A DNA stretch of 64,000 nucleotides from Deltaproteobacteria bacterium (lineage in GTDB: Bacteria; Desulfobacterota; Desulfarculia; Adiutricales; JAFDHD01), in contig JAFDHD010000008.1 in NCBI GenBank assembly GCA_019308995.1, positions 1 through 64,000 on the forward strand. The letters run 5' to 3'. The notes under the pieces were generated by a model. It saw only the letters and a list, made by a program, of their open reading frames with translations, was not told the origin of the DNA and did no database searches. Numbering within the stretch: the stretch's first letter is position 1; the number at the start of each line of letters is the position of its first letter. Below are positions 25,357-33,314 of this stretch, piece after piece. Both the position numbers and the translations under genes were made by a program.

Positions 25357-27391
25357 ACCATCGCCCAAAATTTTGCTGGTGGATGACGAGGACCAATTTC
25401 GCACGGCTTTGTCACAGCAACTATCTGTAAGGGGATATCAAGTTCTGGACGTGGACCGTGGGGATGAAGCTATCAAGGTCGTGCGCCATGAAAAGCCCGA
25501 AGTGGTGATCCTGGATCAGAAGATGCCGGGCATGGACGGAATCCAGACCTTAAAGGAGGTAAAGAAAGTAAGCCCTGAGGTTCAGGTGATCATGCTTACG
25601 GGCCATGGGAGTACTGATGTCGCCAGGGCCACTGGCAAGCATGATGTCTACTACTACCTGGAAAAGCCTTGTAGCCTGGATGAACTTATCAGGGTCATCG
25701 AGTCGGCGAGGCAGGAACGAGTGTATGCCATGGCCCGTCATGAAATTCCCGAGGTTCAAAAAACGAGCCTCAAGCAATGGCTTCTCGGCGCGCAGAATGC
25801 GCGTCCTGGATTGATCATGCTCGGTATTATTCTCTTCACGGCCATCGTGCTCATGCCTCCCCCGACCAAGCTGGTTTCATTTTTAAGCATGGAAAAGACC
25901 GGGAAGCTGGGTGAAAGCATCACCGGATACTCTGAGTACCGCAAGATGAACCTGGGACAGACTATCGCGGAATATTACAGTCAAAAGGCCGGGTGGTTTC
26001 AAAAAGTAAAAAACCCAGATGCTACGGTGACAAAAGTTCCTTTAGGCCCGGCCCAGGTGGCTTTTCGCGCCAAAGTCATGGTGGGAGTTTTGGTTGTGGC
26101 TGCTCTCTTTTGGGCTACTGGCGCCATCCCTATTGGTTTTACGGCTCTCCTGGTTGGAGTGCTCATGTATTTCTTCGGCATTTTTCCACCAAGCATGGTC
26201 GCCAAGGCCTACGCCAAGGATGCGGTCATTTTTATCTTTGGCGTGCTGGCCCTTTCCGCTGCCATAAGCAAAACCGGACTTGACCGACGAATCGCAATCC
26301 TGCTCTTGGGCACCAGCACCTCTATTAAAAAGTTCTTGTTCATCTTCGCTCCCCTTCTGGCCATGACGGCTTCCTTTCTTTCGGAGCACGCTCTGGTTGC
26401 TTTCCTGGCTCCGATTCTGATGCTGGTTTATATGGGAGCCATCAAGTCGGCAGGCTTAAAAAAGGACCGGAGCCTGGTGGTGATGATGCTGCTTCTCCTT
26501 ACCTATGCCGCCAATCTCGGAGGACCGGGATCTCCGGCTGCCGGCGGACGCAACGCCGTTATGCTCGGTATCCTCAACGATTACGGCCTGGCGCCCAGTT
26601 TCGGCCGGTGGGTCATGATGGGGCTCCCCTTTGTGCCGGTCATGGCGCTCGTTATCGCTGGTTACTTCTTCTTTGCATTCCGGAAAAAGATCAAGACTCA
26701 AGGAGTTAATATTGCGGCCGAGGTGAGGAGAGAGGCGGAAAAAATAGGCAAGATGACCTCAGACGAATATAAGGCCGCCGGAGTTCTGGTGCTTCTGATC
26801 ATTTTGTGGTCCACCTTATCCAGCCGGTTCGGGATGGGCGGCCCGGTCATGTTATGTCTCTTCCTCCTTAACATCCTGGGCATTCTTCGCTGGAAAGACA
26901 TTAACAGTATTCACCTGGATATTGTGGCGCTTTACGCCGCGGCCAGCGCCATGGGTTACGGCCTGGCAACCACCGGCGCCGCCCTCTGGCTTGCGGACAG
27001 CTTTATTTCCATGCTTCCAGAGACCTTGAAAAGCGGAACCGGTCTTCTCATGTCCACGAGCCTTATTACCGGTATCATGACTAATTTCATGAGCGATGGA
27101 GCCACCGTGGCCGCGGTCGGCCCTATCACCGTTCCCATGGCCACCATCTCCGGAACATCGCCTCTCATGGTCGGGCTGGCCACCGCCTTTGCTTCTTCCT
27201 TTGCTCACATATTGATCATCGGCACACCCAACAATGCTATTGTTTACAGCATGGCTCGCGATCCGGAAACAGGCGAGCAGCTGGTCACGATGAAGGACTT
27301 CTTTATCCATGGAACGGCGATTTTAATATTGAGCTTCGCCGTATTGTGGATCTGGGTATTCCTCGGATACTGGCGCTGGATACCTATTTAA
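25325..27391 (+). CDS. receiver domain fused to SLC13-type membrane transporter
   Basis: 689 residues from the ATG at 25325 (aggag upstream). Residues 1-125 are a complete receiver: acidic pocket D20-D21-E22, phospho-acceptor D64 in VVILDQKMPGMDG, T92 in MLTGHG and K114 in LEKPC. A linker of about 35 residues leads to a first span near 162-178 and a loop of about 70 residues. The SLC13/DASS-like core (about 248-689) follows, with duplicated re-entrant regions (AANLGGPGSP near 396 and GTPNN near 633). The two SNT substrate motifs are replaced by SEH (353-355) and SDG (590-592). The reading frame is continuous. Phosphorylation by the coupled kinase could gate transport directly. Substrate unknown; an organic or inorganic anion is the family default. 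Confidence 0.92.
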   Translation: MVDAKTVKGNKPSPKILLVDDEDQFRTALSQQLSVRGYQVLDVDRGDEAIKVVRHEKPEVVILDQKMPGMDGIQTLKEVKKVSPEVQVIMLTGHGSTDVARATGKHDVYYYLEKPCSLDELIRVIESARQERVYAMARHEIPEVQKTSLKQWLLGAQNARPGLIMLGIILFTAIVLMPPPTKLVSFLSMEKTGKLGESITGYSEYRKMNLGQTIAEYYSQKAGWFQKVKNPDATVTKVPLGPAQVAFRAKVMVGVLVVAALFWATGAIPIGFTALLVGVLMYFFGIFPPSMVAKAYAKDAVIFIFGVLALSAAISKTGLDRRIAILLLGTSTSIKKFLFIFAPLLAMTASFLSEHALVAFLAPILMLVYMGAIKSAGLKKDRSLVVMMLLLLTYAANLGGPGSPAAGGRNAVMLGILNDYGLAPSFGRWVMMGLPFVPVMALVIAGYFFFAFRKKIKTQGVNIAAEVRREAEKIGKMTSDEYKAAGVLVLLIILWSTLSSRFGMGGPVMLCLFLLNILGILRWKDINSIHLDIVALYAAASAMGYGLATTGAALWLADSFISMLPETLKSGTGLLMSTSLITGIMTNFMSDGATVAAVGPITVPMATISGTSPLMVGLATAFASSFAHILIIGTPNNAIVYSMARDPETGEQLVTMKDFFIHGTAILILSFAVLWIWVFLGYWRWIPI

Positions 27392-27426
27392 GCCGCTAAG
27401 AGGAATTGTAAACAAGAGGAAGAAAC

Positions 27427-27915
27427 ATGGAAAACAAAAAAATCAATCTTGTCATCGTGGACGATGAAGAGCAATTCCTGACCACAATCCGCAGGAGGCT
27501 GGAGATCAGAGGGTTCAATGTTATTGCGGTTGACCGAGGCGAAAAGGCCCTGGAGGCCGCGAGGGATTATCCCCTGGATATCGTTCTGCTGGACCTGAAG
27601 ATGCCCGGTCTGAGCGGCGAGCAGACCCTGAAAGCTTTGAAGCAGGAGCACCAGGATTTGGAGGTAGTTATCCTGACCGGTTACGCCTCTATAGATTCGG
27701 AGCTGGAATGTCGCCGCATGGGCGCATATGCCTATATAAGAAAACCTTGCGAATGGGAGCAGCTTCTGGCGGCCCTTACCGGAGCATATAAAAAGAAGGT
27801 CATGAACAAGGCTCAAATAAAAGAGCATGAAATGGACGAATTGCTCAAAAAAGTTGACTCCAATTCACCTCTAAGCGTCCTGAATAAACTCAAGGAGTTG
27901 GACAAAGGAAGCTGA
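27427..27915 (+). CDS. stand-alone response regulator receiver with short C-terminal tail
   Basis: 162 residues. The receiver domain fills residues 1-125: acidic pocket VDDEE at 11-15, phospho-acceptor D56 in IVLLDLKMPGLSG, Thr in ILTGYAS and Lys in IRKPCEW. A charged helical tail (about 126-162) ends in SPLSVLNKLKELDKGS. No DNA-binding or enzymatic domain. It begins 35 bp after the receiver-transporter gene and 11 bp before the second kinase, so it is clearly in the same operon. It may be an adaptor or phosphate sink between the kinases and the transporters. Confidence 0.92.
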   Translation: MENKKINLVIVDDEEQFLTTIRRRLEIRGFNVIAVDRGEKALEAARDYPLDIVLLDLKMPGLSGEQTLKALKQEHQDLEVVILTGYASIDSELECRRMGAYAYIRKPCEWEQLLAALTGAYKKKVMNKAQIKEHEMDELLKKVDSNSPLSVLNKLKELDKGS

Positions 27916-27926
27916 AGGGAAAAGTC

Positions 27927-29624
27927 GTGGGAAACAATCGCTTTAAAAAAATTCGGCGCATGATCCTGGGCCGTGTTCTGTTGGCTCCCTTTATCATTCT
28001 CCTGCTGGTGTGCGGAACTCTGGTGTACTATTTCGCCGGTTATTCCCGAGATCAGGTCGAAACGGAACTGGTGCGCATAGCCGCGGACCACCGGCGAATG
28101 ATAGATCAATTTTTCGGCGAACGGGTTTCTGATCTGCAGTATATCTCCATTAGCTATACTTTTGATGAGCTGCGCCATCAGAGTAGCCTGGCCTCTGTCT
28201 TCTATAACCTCCAGGCGGGCTCAAAGGCATTTTTCGATCTTGGTCTCTTTGACGAAAAAGGAAACCACGTCGCTTATGTCGGTCCCTATGATCTGGCGGG
28301 CAAAAATTATGCGCAGACCGAATGGTTCAAAGAGGTTCGGGATAAAGGGCTGTATATCTCCGATGAATTTCTCGGATATCGCAATATTCCTCACTTCGTG
28401 ATCTCGATTCGCCGGAACGAAGGTAACCGAAGCTGGTATCTTCGAGCGACCATAGACACCTTTTCCTTCAACGACCTGGTGGAAAGCATTCGCATGGGAA
28501 AGACCGGCGAGGCTTACCTTGTCAACCGGCAAGGCGTACTTCAAACCAAGCGTCGGTCAGGGGGAAAATTGATGGAGCCGGATGCGGATTACGGCTTTTA
28601 CGAGATTGATGATGAAAGAATAACCTCCTTTTCCGCAGGCAGTTACTTGAATCAGCGCTATCTTTATGTTGTGGAGATCCTCAAGCACACCAATTGGCTT
28701 CTGGTGGTGCGGCAGGAAATGGGCGAGGCCTATGCCCCTTTGATGAGGGCGGTGCTGATTGCCATCTTTATGATAGTCGGCGGGGGAGCGGTGGTGTTCA
28801 TCATGGCCTATATCTTGGCTTCGAGTCAGGCAAACCAACTGATGCTTGCCGATATTGAAAAACGGGAGATGAAAACCCAGCTGATCATCGCCGGAAAGAT
28901 GGCTGAAGTTGGAGAGATGAGCGCCGGGCTGGCCCACGAAATTAATAATCCCCTTCAGGTGATGAAATCGGAGCAGACCCTGATTGAAGATATCCTCTCC
29001 GACATTGAGAAGAACGAAGTGATTCACGATCAGGAAAACCTTCGCCTCATCAAGGATTCGGTCAAACAGTTCGGTATCCAGATTGAACGCTGCGGTCAGA
29101 TCACGGCAGGGCTTCTTCGGTTCGCGCGGAGAACCGAAGGCTCAAAGGAATCTGTGCAAATACAAAAATTTTTACCCGAAGTGGTAAGCATGATCGAGCA
29201 GAGAGCTCGCGTGGAAAACATACGCATCGTTCAGGAGTTCGATCCCGACCTTCCTTCCATAACGGGCGATCCCAACCAGCTGCAGCAGGTTTTCCTTAAT
29301 CTTTTGAATAATGCCATGCACGCACTCAAAGGCAAGGATCACGGAGAAATACGTATCCGGGCCTTTCGAGAAAATACAAGCATTACCATATCGGTCGCCG
29401 ACGACGGATGCGGAATACCCCCCGAGGACATGGAAAAATTATTCATTCCTTTCTTCACCACCAAGCCGGTGGGTCAAGGTACAGGGTTGGGACTGAGCGC
29501 CATCTACGGAATCATAAAGGGACTTGGAGGCGAAATAACCGTATCCAGCGAGGTTGACGCCGGGACTGTGTTCACCATCCATCTGCCGTTGGATGCGCCT
29601 GGCGAAGAGGAAAATATTGGCTGA
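27927..29624 (+). CDS. Cache-domain sensor histidine kinase
   Basis: 565 residues from a GTG with gaaggga upstream. Span 1 is at about 16-37 and span 2 at 273-297. The periplasmic Cache domain between them includes YVGPYDLAGKNY and SDEFLGYRNIPHF, matching the layout of the first kinase of the locus. HisKA has H337 in SAGLAHEINNPLQV. HATPase has NLLNNAMHAL, DDGCGIP and GQGTGLGLS. The two kinases are paralogues and presumably sense related ligands. No HAMP domain is visible. It is followed after 25 bp by another receiver gene. Confidence 0.93.
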   Translation: MGNNRFKKIRRMILGRVLLAPFIILLLVCGTLVYYFAGYSRDQVETELVRIAADHRRMIDQFFGERVSDLQYISISYTFDELRHQSSLASVFYNLQAGSKAFFDLGLFDEKGNHVAYVGPYDLAGKNYAQTEWFKEVRDKGLYISDEFLGYRNIPHFVISIRRNEGNRSWYLRATIDTFSFNDLVESIRMGKTGEAYLVNRQGVLQTKRRSGGKLMEPDADYGFYEIDDERITSFSAGSYLNQRYLYVVEILKHTNWLLVVRQEMGEAYAPLMRAVLIAIFMIVGGGAVVFIMAYILASSQANQLMLADIEKREMKTQLIIAGKMAEVGEMSAGLAHEINNPLQVMKSEQTLIEDILSDIEKNEVIHDQENLRLIKDSVKQFGIQIERCGQITAGLLRFARRTEGSKESVQIQKFLPEVVSMIEQRARVENIRIVQEFDPDLPSITGDPNQLQQVFLNLLNNAMHALKGKDHGEIRIRAFRENTSITISVADDGCGIPPEDMEKLFIPFFTTKPVGQGTGLGLSAIYGIIKGLGGEITVSSEVDAGTVFTIHLPLDAPGEEENIG

Positions 29625-29649
29625 AATTATAGTAAGGAGGACGGACAAC

Positions 29650-30096
29650 ATGGCGAACATACAGTTGTTGTTAGTTGACGATGAAGAAAGGTTTTTAGAA
29701 ACTACCCAAAGACTCCTCAAAAAGAGAGATATCACTACCTATACCGCCACCAATGGCCTGGATGCCCTGAAACTCCTGGACGACCACCGGCTTGACGTGG
29801 CCATTCTCGATGTAAAAATGCCAGGGCTTGACGGCGTGGAGGTGCTGCGCCGGATGAAGAAAAAGCACGCCCTGGTGGAAGTCATCATGCTTACCGGCCA
29901 CGCCTCGGTTGAATCAGCGGTGGAAGGGCTGAAGCTGGGGGCTTTCGATTATCTGGTGAAGCCGTGTGATATTTCAGCCCTGGTGGAAAAGGTGAAGGAA
30001 GCATATGCCAAAAAACAGGGCATGGAAGAAAAGATCCGTAAGGCGAAGATAGACAAAATTATCAAGCATCCCCTGTCAGTGTTTGAAAAAGATTAG
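29650..30096 (+). CDS. stand-alone response regulator receiver
   Basis: About 148 residues from the ATG at 29650, which has aaggagga upstream. The receiver domain has the acidic pocket VDDEE, phospho-acceptor D54 in VAILDVKMPGLDG, Thr in MLTGHAS and Lys in LVKPCDI. A basic tail follows, ending HPLSVFEKD; the PLSV string is shared with the tail of the receiver at 27.4 kb. No output domain. It is 31 bp upstream of the second SLC13-type transporter and may act on it in trans, as the fused receiver would act in cis. Confidence 0.92.
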   Translation: MANIQLLLVDDEERFLETTQRLLKKRDITTYTATNGLDALKLLDDHRLDVAILDVKMPGLDGVEVLRRMKKKHALVEVIMLTGHASVESAVEGLKLGAFDYLVKPCDISALVEKVKEAYAKKQGMEEKIRKAKIDKIIKHPLSVFEKD

Positions 30097-30127
30097 CCTG
30101 CCTCTAAAATTCGGAAAAGGAAAGAAA

Positions 30128-31975
30128 ATGAGCGGTGATACCAAGAAAGCGACCGGATACGATAAGTACATCAACTGGAAGACTTTCATTATTCCTTTAA
30201 CGCTCCTGATCCTCATGCTGATCATTCCAACACCAAAAAGCATGCTTGATGTTGGCGTGGAATACTCGATGGGAACCAAATACGTTCAAGAATTCTTTTC
30301 CAAAGAGCTCTTTAACAAGCCCACTCATGAGTTGTCCCAGTGGCAGATACAGATGATCCGAATGATGGAAACCAGCATCAATAAATCATCATATAGTCAC
30401 GGAACCTTTCAGGCCCGGGATAAAAAGTGGTGCGAGAAAAATAAGATTGCCTGTACAGAGGAGCATCTGGAGCAGGTCAGGGAGTTTGCGCAAAAGATTC
30501 CCCCTGATGAGTTTAAAACGCTAATGCTAAAAGGACAAACGCTCCGGTTAAGTGAGCTGAGTTACGATCAGCTGACGGATCAGGAAAAAAAGAAGGCTAC
30601 CCGAGCTGGATTTCATGTCAAAGTGGCTGTGGGAATCGTGTTGTTTGTCGTACTCTGCTTCCTGACCGAAGCCATGCCGCTTCCCATGGTTGCTTTTTGT
30701 ATCGGTATTATTGCCTTGATGACCGGAATCGTAGACAGGCATAACGTGGCCGCACTCTACTGGTCTGACGCCACCTGGTTCATCATGGGCAGCCTCATGT
30801 TTGCGACGGCCTTTGTCAAGACGGGGCTGGACAGGCGCCTGGCCATGATGATGTTTGGCAGGTTAAAAAACCCAGACATCAAACGGATCACCCTTATCAT
30901 CATCCTGATTATTGCCCCGCTGACTATGTTCATGTCCGACCACGCCCTGGCGGCTATGTTCCTGCCAATCGGCATTTTACTGTATTCGACTTCTACCGCC
31001 GTCTCAGGCCGGGAAGACCCGGAACTGAGCAAGATGCTCATGATTACGATCGCCATGGCCTGCAATCTCGGCGGCTCCCTGGCCCCTTCGGGTGCGGCTC
31101 GAAACATCATCATGATGGGTTATGCAGAGGATATGTTCGGTATCTCCATCGGCTTCGGGCAATGGATGCTTTATTGCGTCCCATACCTCCTCTTTACCGT
31201 GCCGCTGACCTGGTTTATGATCAACTGGCGTTTCAAACCGCACATAACGAACCTGGGCGACTCGATTAATATCGTCAAGGAAGAGATAGTCAAGGACGGC
31301 GGCGGATGGACCCGGGGACAGATTGTTTCCCTGATCATTTTTTTCATTATGCTCTTTTGCTGGATTACGGAAAAGAACCTCATCCTGAATCTGACCGGCA
31401 TACGCTTTGGAATTGGCGTTTTTGCCGTTATGGGGGCCATCGCCTATATCTTTGCTGGTGTTGTAAACTGGCGTGATTACCAGTCTCGCGTGGATTGGGG
31501 CGTGGTTTGGCTTTACGCCGGCGCTATCATCTTTGGTCGTATTCTGGTTATGACAGGCGGGGCTTACTGGCTCGCCCGTTCCATCCTCGAGCTTACGGTT
31601 CCCCTGGGGCTCGGTCAAGGCATCGGCCTCCTCCTGAGCGGAAATGCCATCACGGCCTTTCTGACACAGCTAATGGCTGATGGTCCGGCCTGTGCGGCCG
31701 TGGGGCCTGTGACTCTGGCCATGGCAGGTATCGCCCACCCCGGTTCTGCCATGATTCCATTTGTGGCCATGAGCACAGCCATGGCTTCGTCCCTGGCTTA
31801 CTGCCTGGTCATTGGCACTCCGCCAAACGCCATTGTTTACGCCAGTGGCTATTTAGAGCCAAAGGATTTCCTAAGGGTCGGCGTTATTCTCCTGGTTACC
31901 AACTTAGGTGTGATGATGCTGCTGGCCTCGACATACTGGAGGTGGCTGGGCTGGTCCAACCTGGCGTCTTTCTAA
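30128..31975 (+). CDS. SLC13-type anion transporter (no fused receiver)
   Basis: About 615 residues from the ATG at 30128 (aaaggaaag upstream). It starts with one span (about 18-34), then a hydrophilic loop of about 130 residues, then the SLC13-like core with two inverted repeats. The repeat segments read CNLGGSLAPSG and VIGTPPNAIVY. The expected SNT motifs are SDH (in MFMSDHALAAM) and ADG (in QLMADGPACAA). It is a paralogue of the receiver-fused transporter upstream: same order of span, loop and core, and the same replacements, but no receiver. The extra-large loop between spans 1 and 2 is probably periplasmic. Confidence 0.9.
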   Translation: MSGDTKKATGYDKYINWKTFIIPLTLLILMLIIPTPKSMLDVGVEYSMGTKYVQEFFSKELFNKPTHELSQWQIQMIRMMETSINKSSYSHGTFQARDKKWCEKNKIACTEEHLEQVREFAQKIPPDEFKTLMLKGQTLRLSELSYDQLTDQEKKKATRAGFHVKVAVGIVLFVVLCFLTEAMPLPMVAFCIGIIALMTGIVDRHNVAALYWSDATWFIMGSLMFATAFVKTGLDRRLAMMMFGRLKNPDIKRITLIIILIIAPLTMFMSDHALAAMFLPIGILLYSTSTAVSGREDPELSKMLMITIAMACNLGGSLAPSGAARNIIMMGYAEDMFGISIGFGQWMLYCVPYLLFTVPLTWFMINWRFKPHITNLGDSINIVKEEIVKDGGGWTRGQIVSLIIFFIMLFCWITEKNLILNLTGIRFGIGVFAVMGAIAYIFAGVVNWRDYQSRVDWGVVWLYAGAIIFGRILVMTGGAYWLARSILELTVPLGLGQGIGLLLSGNAITAFLTQLMADGPACAAVGPVTLAMAGIAHPGSAMIPFVAMSTAMASSLAYCLVIGTPPNAIVYASGYLEPKDFLRVGVILLVTNLGVMMLLASTYWRWLGWSNLASF

Positions 31976-32286
31976 AAGACGGAAACGCGCATGAGATAAA
32001 GATTAACGATAGGTTTAGATGCGATGTCGACGCCAAGAAAAGTCCGGCTGCGGATAAAGTACAAAACCATAAGGTTGTCTCAGTCTTATTTCTTTCACAC
32101 TGTCTCGGAGCCGATATTAAATCCTGGGCAGTTCTATAAAGAACAGGCCGTCCATGACAATTGTACTGCCGCTCCTTATTGGCTATGGTTAATGTAACTT
32201 ATGCAGATTCATTTCAAATGATAACCACATCAGATAGAGGCCGTTAGGCCTAGACTTCTTTGAAACCCAAAAGGGGGATTCTTGAA
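31976..32286. other. intergenic gap inside the transporter locus
   Basis: About 310 bp with no credible gene. No strong hairpin terminator is visible. The receiver-CBS gene downstream might have its own promoter here, but none is clear. Confidence 0.5.
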
Positions 32287-33198
32287 ATGGATAAAAAAAT
32301 AAAAGTGCTGATGGTAGATGACGAAGAGCAGTTTCGTGTCACAACTAAAAAGATCCTCGAAAGAAGGGGATTTGAGACGATCCTGGCAGGAAGCGGTGAA
32401 GAAGCCATCGAAAAAATCAAAGAGGGCCCCGACGTGATTATTTTGGATATCAAAATGCCGGGTATGGACGGCCTGGAGGCATTACAGAAAATTAGCGCTC
32501 TCGAAGAGGCCATCCCCGTTATCATGCTCACTGGACATGGTTCTGAGCCATCTGCCAAGCAGGCCTTGCAAGAAGGCGCCTTTGATTATCTGGCCAAGCC
32601 TTGTGATATAAATCTTCTTGCTTCCAAAATCGTGGACGCCTTTCAGCACAGGAAGGAGGAAATCCCGGCTGAAGAAAAACTGGTAAGAGATGTTATGATT
32701 CCCACAGAGGAGTATACCACTCTGACCATGCAAAACACTGTTCAAGATGCCATTGAGAGTTTGAAAGAGTCATTTACAGCCAAAATATCAACCAGTCGCA
32801 TCATGGAAACCGGTCACCGTTCGGTCTTGGTGATTGACCAAAAAGGGAATATGCAGGGCATCCTGACTATTGTGGACCTTTTGCAAGGGATAATGCCTCC
32901 TTACCTTTTCGCTCCCAAGCCTTCCATGGCTGACACCATTCAGTATTCTCCGATGTTTTGGAAGGGCATGTTTACTGGGAATATTCAGGATCTGAGCAAG
33001 AGAAGCCTGCAAGAAATCATGTCACCGGCGCCCCCTACCATTGCCGACGATAAAAACCTCATGGAAGCTGCCTACACTCTGGTGAAAAATCAAGCCCGAA
33101 GATTGGCCGTCATGCGCGAAGGTAAATTGGTGGGAGTGGTTCGAGAGCAGGATTTATTTTTTGAAATGGAGAGGATTTTAGGGAAAACGATTAAATAA
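32287..33198 (+). CDS. receiver-CBS protein
   Basis: About 303 residues from the ATG at 32287, preceded by aaaaggggg. The receiver (1-120) has acidic pocket DDEE at 11-14, phospho-acceptor D54 in VIILDIKMPGMDG, Thr in MLTGHGS and Lys in LAKPCDI. A CBS pair follows (about 137-300): VRDVMIPTEEYTTLTMQNTVQDAI opens the first CBS motif, SVLVIDQKGNMQGILTIVDLL closes it, then LQEIMSPAPPTIADDKNLMEAA and RRLAVMREGKLVGVVREQDLFFEM form the second. CBS pairs bind adenine nucleotides and often gate channels and transporters. This could tie the phosphorelay to cellular energy state. It ends the locus; a convergent Hdr operon begins 116 bp further. Confidence 0.92.
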   Translation: MDKKIKVLMVDDEEQFRVTTKKILERRGFETILAGSGEEAIEKIKEGPDVIILDIKMPGMDGLEALQKISALEEAIPVIMLTGHGSEPSAKQALQEGAFDYLAKPCDINLLASKIVDAFQHRKEEIPAEEKLVRDVMIPTEEYTTLTMQNTVQDAIESLKESFTAKISTSRIMETGHRSVLVIDQKGNMQGILTIVDLLQGIMPPYLFAPKPSMADTIQYSPMFWKGMFTGNIQDLSKRSLQEIMSPAPPTIADDKNLMEAAYTLVKNQARRLAVMREGKLVGVVREQDLFFEMERILGKTIK

Positions 33199-33314
33199 TG
33201 TCTCAGGCCTTATATATTTTCAAGATAGAATATATTTTTATCATTCACCTTAATGAGGATATCATTTCTTGAATAAACATTCTTATGAAGTAAGTGTGCT
33301 GAATGTAACGTCTT

